Source of the DNA: Isotricha intestinalis
Lineage: Eukaryota > Ciliophora > Litostomatea > Vestibuliferida > Isotrichidae
Length of the DNA: 64,000 nt
Assembly: GCA_023807065.1 (NCBI GenBank)
Contig: JAJJLU010000368.1
Span: 1 to 64,000 of the forward strand
Direction: 5' to 3'
The notes beneath the pieces were generated by a model, which did no database searches, was not told the origin of the DNA, and was given only the letters and a program-made list of their open reading frames with translations. The position numbers were made by a program, and so were the translations under genes. Of the stretch, positions 59,296 to 64,000 are shown in pieces; the first letter of the stretch is position 1, and every line of letters begins with the position of its first letter.

Positions 59296-61935
59296 TTATA
59301 TTACAATTGTATTTGTTAAAGAAAAATCATCTTCTATAATATTCTCTTTTATTGATTTAGGATATTTTTTTATTAAAGATATAAAATTAAAAAATTGTTC
59401 ATATGAAATATAATTAGGAGCAATAATATCAATATTTCCTTCTGATAAATTTAAAAAAAATTGAATAAAAGGTCCTTTATCAAGAATAGAATAATTATTA
59501 TTTTTTTCTTTCTCATTTTTAATAATATTTTTTGTGGTTGGATTTAACATTATATTTTTAATATTTTCAATATTTATTTTAGTTTCTATAGCATTTAATC
59601 TCATATCTTTAATAATTAAAAGATTATTTTTTGAATAATATAAAAATATTCTTTTTATATAACCACATTTTTCAGGAGGAAAATTCTTTGAATTTTTAAA
59701 ATCAAAATTTCTTGCATTTTTATTAACTTTTTTATATAAAATTATTCCTTTAGTTTCCATATTATGAAATGTTTTTTGAGGAGAAATTTTATTTATTTGT
59801 TGATTTAATATTGGATTTATTCTTGAATAAGCAGATATAATTATATTATTATTTTCTTCTAAATTATTATTTTCAGGATTTTTTTTTTCTGGAGAAATAA
59901 TTTTATTTTTTTTTCCTTTTAATTTACTTAATTCATTATTTAAAGATTGAATTCTATTTTCAAATTCTTTTTTTTTTATTTCAAAATTATTCTTTTCACT
60001 TTCAATGTTTTTATTTATTGACTCTAATTTATTATTAATTGATTTAATTTGGTTTTTGTAAAAAGGAATATTTTTTTCATTTTGAAGTTGAGTTTTTTGT
60101 TGTAAAGTTTTTTCTTCAAGACCAGAAATACATTCATCAATAACTTTTGAAATATCATTTGAATTTTTCTCTAATAACATTACTTCTTTATTTAATTGTA
60201 TAATTTTTTTTTTCATTGGTTTATATTCTTCTTTCTCTTTTTCACATGTTGTTCTTATATAATTTAAATCATCTAAATAAAAAACTAGTTTATCACTTAT
60301 TTTAAATTTTTTTTCTAAAAAATCTTGTAAATTATTTTTCTTTAAAGAATGGTCTATTAGTATTTGATTAATAAAATAATTTTTAGTTAATGATAATTCA
60401 TTGTTTTTAACTTTACTTCCATTTTCTAAAATTTGTTTAAATAATTTTTCATTTTGTTTTAAATATTTTTCAAAATGTTCATTTTTTAATTCTCCTAAAT
60501 TTTTTCTAATTTCTTTATTTTTTAATTCAATAGTATCATTTATAATCTTTAAATTATTATTACATTTAAGTAATTCTTCTTCAAATTGAGAATTTTCTTT
60601 AATATTATTTTCAATCTTTTCATTTGTTTTATTAATAGTATCTTTTATTTTATTTACTTCATTACCTAATAATTTCAATTGTTGATTTAAATTTTTCATT
60701 TCAATATATTTAGTTTTTAATTTTGCAATAAATAAAAAAAATTTTGATTTTAATTCATTTCTGTTTTCAAATGTATCTTCTTTTAGGCAAAAATAAATAA
60801 TATCTAAAATCTGATTAAAAAAATTTTCATCTAAATTATCAAAAATAACATAAGTATAATTATCATTAATTAATAGATTATAATAATTTTTAATCATTTC
60901 TGAAAGGTAATCAATAATATTTTTTAACATTAAAACATCTTTTGAAAGTTCAATGAAATTTTTTTTAATTTCTTCAATTTTATTAGTTTGTTTAGAAGGT
61001 CTGATAGAATTTATTTCTTGAATTTGTCTTCCTTTACTTTCCATTTCATCACTTTTTATATCATAATAATTGTTAAATTCATTTCTTGCAAAATCTAAAT
61101 GTAAAACTAAATCATTTAATTCTTTTTTTTCTAATTTATTATCTATATCAAAATCTTTTTTAGAAAAAAATTTTTCTAATATTCCTCTTATTAAAGCAAA
61201 ATTTAAATTTTCTCGTAAAAATTTTTTAATTGAATCACCTATAATTTTTAAAGAAGTATCTTTTTTTAATTGAAAATTTATTGTTTCACTTATTTGATTA
61301 TATAATTTTTCTTTATCTAATAAAACTTGATTATCTTCTTCTAATTTTTTTTTTAATTCCTCATTATTATTTATATTTTCTTTTGATTTATTATTCATTT
61401 TATTCATGCATATTTTTATTCTAACTTTTCTTTCATTATTTTCAAAATCATCAAGTAAAAATTTAAAATCTTTAGGATATGATTGTTTTATTTTTTCAAT
61501 TCCTTTTTCAATATCTTTTAATTTATTTTGAAAACTTTCTCTTAAATAATTAGTTGCATCTAAATCTTCATAAAACATATTTAATTTATCATATTGTGAA
61601 TTCTCAATTACTTCAAATTCTTCAATTTCTTTTGTTTTTTTAAGTATTTGTTCTTTTAAATTATTATTTATTTGAATATATTGATTTAAGTTATTTTTTA
61701 TTAATTCTAAATTTGAAGATTGAATTTTGTAGATTTCTTTTTCTTTATTATTTAATTCTTCTAAATATTGTTCTAATGTTAAAGTAACTGATTCTTGTTC
61801 TAATTTTAATTGATCAATATTATTTTGATATTTTAATATTATATCATTATAATTTTCTTTTTCAATTTTTATATAATTTTGAATTTCATCAATATTTTTT
61901 GTTAAAGTAGCTATTTTATTTTTATTTAAAGACAT
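59296..61935 (-). CDS. Coiled-coil protein with C-terminal PH-like domain
   Basis: 879 residues. Residues 1-125 and about 410-690 are heptad-rich coiled coil, with a helical region between (about 130-400) that is less regular. The last part, about 735-865, alternates short strands and ends in a helix (GYIKRIFLYYSKNNLLIIKD, then FIQFFLNLSEGNIDIIAP and ISYEQFFNFISLIKK), the pattern of a pleckstrin-homology fold closing with its C-terminal helix. This suggests a long tether that binds membrane lipid or a partner at one end. The family is not named. No basic lipid-binding pocket can be confirmed by eye. Confidence 0.65.
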   Translation of the reverse strand: MSLNKNKIATLTKNIDEIQNYIKIEKENYNDIILKYQNNIDQLKLEQESVTLTLEQYLEELNNKEKEIYKIQSSNLELIKNNLNQYIQINNNLKEQILKKTKEIEEFEVIENSQYDKLNMFYEDLDATNYLRESFQNKLKDIEKGIEKIKQSYPKDFKFLLDDFENNERKVRIKICMNKMNNKSKENINNNEELKKKLEEDNQVLLDKEKLYNQISETINFQLKKDTSLKIIGDSIKKFLRENLNFALIRGILEKFFSKKDFDIDNKLEKKELNDLVLHLDFARNEFNNYYDIKSDEMESKGRQIQEINSIRPSKQTNKIEEIKKNFIELSKDVLMLKNIIDYLSEMIKNYYNLLINDNYTYVIFDNLDENFFNQILDIIYFCLKEDTFENRNELKSKFFLFIAKLKTKYIEMKNLNQQLKLLGNEVNKIKDTINKTNEKIENNIKENSQFEEELLKCNNNLKIINDTIELKNKEIRKNLGELKNEHFEKYLKQNEKLFKQILENGSKVKNNELSLTKNYFINQILIDHSLKKNNLQDFLEKKFKISDKLVFYLDDLNYIRTTCEKEKEEYKPMKKKIIQLNKEVMLLEKNSNDISKVIDECISGLEEKTLQQKTQLQNEKNIPFYKNQIKSINNKLESINKNIESEKNNFEIKKKEFENRIQSLNNELSKLKGKKNKIISPEKKNPENNNLEENNNIIISAYSRINPILNQQINKISPQKTFHNMETKGIILYKKVNKNARNFDFKNSKNFPPEKCGYIKRIFLYYSKNNLLIIKDMRLNAIETKINIENIKNIMLNPTTKNIIKNEKEKNNNYSILDKGPFIQFFLNLSEGNIDIIAPNYISYEQFFNFISLIKKYPKSIKENIIEDDFSLTNTIVI

Positions 61936-62064
61936 ATTTTTGAATAAAATTATAAAAAATAATTAATATTAATTATAAAAATATTAAAATCAAAGAGAGT
62001 CATTCAAAATTATATTTAAATTAAAAAAAGAAAGTTTAAAATAAAAATTGCTTTAATTATTAGT

Positions 62065-62463
62065 CTAAGAAATGTATAAGTTCAAATAAAAATATCTCAA
62101 ATTTAACTCATCAATATCCTTATAATTCATAATTCTAATAGAGATATTTTCTATTATTTCATCTAAAATTTGTTCAATATTAATCATGAAAAATTCATTA
62201 ATGGTTTACTGATTTTTTTTTGTAATTTTATTTTTTTCTTTATTTTCGTAAAAAGAAACATTATAATTGTCTGGTTTTGGGTTAAAGTTGCAATCTGAGA
62301 TATAAATTTAGAATTTATTTCATTTGATTTTTATTTATTATAACATTAAATTTATTATAGGTATCTATTTTTTTACAATTTTTTTAAATTTGACATAAGA
62401 TTATCTACGTTTCATATATTTTTCTATTAATTCATCGGCAAATTTTTAACTTTGATTTTCCAT
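62065..62463 (-). pseudogene. Possible decayed small gene
   Basis: From an ATG at 62463 one frame gives protein-like segments separated by stops: KFADELIEKYMKRR, then DCNFNPKPDNYNVSFYENKE, then INIEQILDEIIENISIRI and KDIDELNLRYFYLNL, ending at TAG (62067-62065). All lie in the same frame across about 130 codons. Most interruptions are TAA or TAG, one C-to-T change from CAA/CAG, plus one TGA. The segments are richer in G/C than a typical spacer. AT-rich DNA also yields such runs by chance, so confidence is low. An intronic explanation does not remove the stops. Confidence 0.3.
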
Positions 62464-62570
62464 TATTTTTTAAACTAAACTTTTTATTAAAAAAATAAAA
62501 CAAACACAAATTAATTAATATTTACAAAAAAGATAATAAATTAAAAAAACAATATAATTTTGTATAAAAA

Positions 62571-64000
62571 CTATTCTTGGCAATTTTTATTGTGTAATAA
62601 CTTTTGCATAATATCAACAAATTCATCAAATGATATAATTCCATCTCCATTAGTATCAACTTCTGAAATAATTTGACTTAAACTTTGATGAACATTATCA
62701 TTTTGAACATGTGATTTAAAAACTTCTTCAATTTCTTCATAAGAAATTTCACCACTGTTGTCTTTATCAAAATATCTAAAAGCAAATTTTAATATATTTT
62801 CATTTAAAAACATTTCTTTATCAATTGCAGCTCTAACAAATTCTTCATATTCAATATATCCATTATTATCACTATCAATATTTTTAAATATTATATCAAT
62901 ATCTTTTTTTAAAGAATTACTTTTTATTTTTTTATTTAATCCTTCAAATAATTCATTTTTTGTAATTTTTCCATCTCCATTAATATCAATTAAATTAAAT
63001 AATTTACAAGCATTTACAATATCATCAATTTGAGGAAAATTATGAACTAAATAAGCTAAAGCTGTTTCTTGAATAACTGATTCAGATTTATATTCTTTTA
63101 AATTTTTAATAAATTTTTCAATCATTTGTTTATCTTTTATTTCATTGAATAATTCTTTACTTTTATTTTTTTTAAACCAAATATTATTTAAAGCATCTTC
63201 AGCACTAATTCTTTTATGATAATCCATAATTAATAAATTTTGAATAAGTTCTTTTGCTTCATTTGATATATTATTAAATGCACTATCATTTAAATCGTAT
63301 TTCCCAAATCTTACTTTTTCTAAAATTTCTTCATCTTTTATTCCCTCAAAAGGAGGCTTTCCACTTAATAATATATATAAAATAACTCCACAAGACCATA
63401 AATCACATTTTTCATTATATTTTTTTTCTAAAATTTCAGGAGCAATATAATATGAAGAACCAACTATTTTTTTTTGTATTGTTCCTTTATCATGTATTTT
63501 AGAAGTTCCAAAATCACATATTTTAATTCTTAATAAATTTTTTTCTCTTTTAACAATTAAAATATTTTCAGGTTTTAAATCTCTATGAATAATATTTATT
63601 TTATGGCAATAATTAACAGCTGAAAATATTTGATACATTATATATGAAGTTTGCTTTTCATCAAAAGGCCCATTATCTATTATTTCTTGAAATAATTCTC
63701 CTCCAGAACATAATTCAGTAATAATAAAATATGATTCTTTACTTATATAAAATTCAAATATTTTTAATATATTTGGATGATCCATTGTTCTTAAAATATT
63801 TATTTCATTTATTATTTCCAAATCATCTCCATTCTTTATTTTTTTATTCTTATGAATTATTTTCATTGCTCTTATTGCTCCAGTTATTTTATGTTTTACT
63901 TTTAATACTTTTGCAAAGGATCCTTCTCCTATTAATTTTATTTTTATATAATCTAAATAAGGGTCGTTTTTTTACTTGACTTATAAATAAATTGTTATTA
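62571..64000 (-). CDS. Calcium-dependent protein kinase (CDPK), 5' end not resolved
   Basis: The kinase domain starts before the Met at 63866. Upstream codons give KIKLIGEGSFAKVLKVKHK, the glycine loop, so the gene extends right. A 23-bp intron at 63953-63975 would join the frame to further coding sequence near the window edge; the start codon is not seen. Kinase features: HRDLKPEN, DFGTSK, GSSYYIAPEIL. An autoinhibitory-type junction follows, then four EF-hands with good loops (DINGDGKITKNE, DSDNNGYIEYEE, DKDNSGEISYEE, DTNGDGIISFDE). Calcium binding should release the kinase from autoinhibition. CDPKs occur in alveolates and plants, which supports a ciliate source. The stop is TAG, the only one in the window. 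Confidence 0.9.
63953..63975 (-). other. Probable 23-bp intron in the CDPK gene
   Basis: On the minus strand it begins GTAAAA and ends TTATTTAG. Without splicing, the CDPK frame meets a TAA just upstream of the glycine loop with no ATG between. Splicing in phase 1 (A|AT TAT ATA AAA) opens the frame to the left end of the visible exon. It is shorter than the other introns and its upstream exon is cut by the window, so support is weaker. Confidence 0.55.

Noticed and set aside
61936..62570. A 27-bp intron at 62426-62452 creating a short spliced gene
   Set aside because: Removing it leaves only about eleven codons before a TAA, and the removed segment contains the most protein-like residues of the region.
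1..64000. UAA/UAG read as glutamine, as in Tetrahymena
   Set aside because: Nearly every gene ends at TAA at a sensible C-terminus and Gln is CAA/CAG throughout the long frames.
1..64000. Origin from an AT-rich bacterium
   Set aside because: Kinesin, CDK, TBC, RING-H2, CDPK, ERCC1 and GT-AG introns are eukaryotic.
1..64000. tRNA, rRNA, CRISPR array or transposase genes
   Set aside because: No T-loop-like GTTCGAATC motif, rRNA-like GC block, regular spaced repeat array or transposase motif was found on reading both strands by eye.

Overview
The window is a gene-dense, extremely AT-rich stretch of eukaryotic nuclear DNA with 29 protein-coding genes (the one at the right edge is partial), one possible decayed gene, and no rRNA or tRNA that I could recognise. 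Several points suggest a ciliate macronuclear genome. Intergenic gaps are very short (34 to a few hundred bases). Four introns are only 23-27 bp. Proteins are rich in Asn/Lys/Ile. The gene set joins cilium parts (CCDC146/MBO2-like, a kinesin) with families expanded in ciliates (CDPK, TmcB-like PAS membrane protein, EF-hand giants, NLI/FCP1-like phosphatases). Unlike Tetrahymena or Paramecium, it uses the standard code: by my reading the 29 stops are 22 TAA, 6 TGA and 1 TAG, and Gln is CAA/CAG inside genes. By inference this fits a standard-code ciliate such as a litostome (the rumen ciliate group). Heterotrichs also use the standard code but have introns of about 15 bp. The species cannot be fixed from sequence alone.

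Layout. 1-0.8 kb: AT-rich spacer with a GC-rich palindrome island. 0.8-8.7 kb: membrane RING-H2 protein, coiled-coil/LRR protein and a long Ser/Thr kinase, all on the minus strand. 8.9-18 kb: TmcB-like PAS protein, kinesin, ERCC1 and a SAM/Cys-rich protein, all on the plus strand. 18-22 kb: three poorly characterised minus-strand genes. 22-32 kb: coiled-coil protein, a second UBA-tailed kinase (paralogue of the first), TBC Rab-GAP, a low-complexity protein and a TPR protein. 32.5-46 kb: HEATR3/Syo1-like protein, a CCDC81-domain plus EF-hand giant, an FCP1-like phosphatase, an NRF-6/acyltransferase-3 protein, a PSTAIRE CDK and a degenerate EF-hand protein. 46-64 kb: CCDC146, an FG-nucleoporin-like protein, an importin-beta-like protein, a frameshifted coiled-coil gene, a second FCP1-like phosphatase, a small lipid-anchor candidate, a coiled-coil/PH-like protein and a CDPK at the right edge.

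There is no operon or single pathway. Recurring themes are calcium and kinase signalling, cilium structure, nuclear transport and ribosome import. The most notable observation is at 56037-56043. A 417-codon ORF ends exactly at UCC UGA U, the heptamer used for +1 frameshifting in eukaryotic antizyme mRNAs, and a +1 shift there continues into 70 further codons. Other points of note are short 5' introns that move three start codons upstream, a possible pseudogene whose stops could be mutated Gln codons, a CDK with mixed CDK1/CDK5 features, and an acyltransferase-3 protein with Asn in place of the conserved His.
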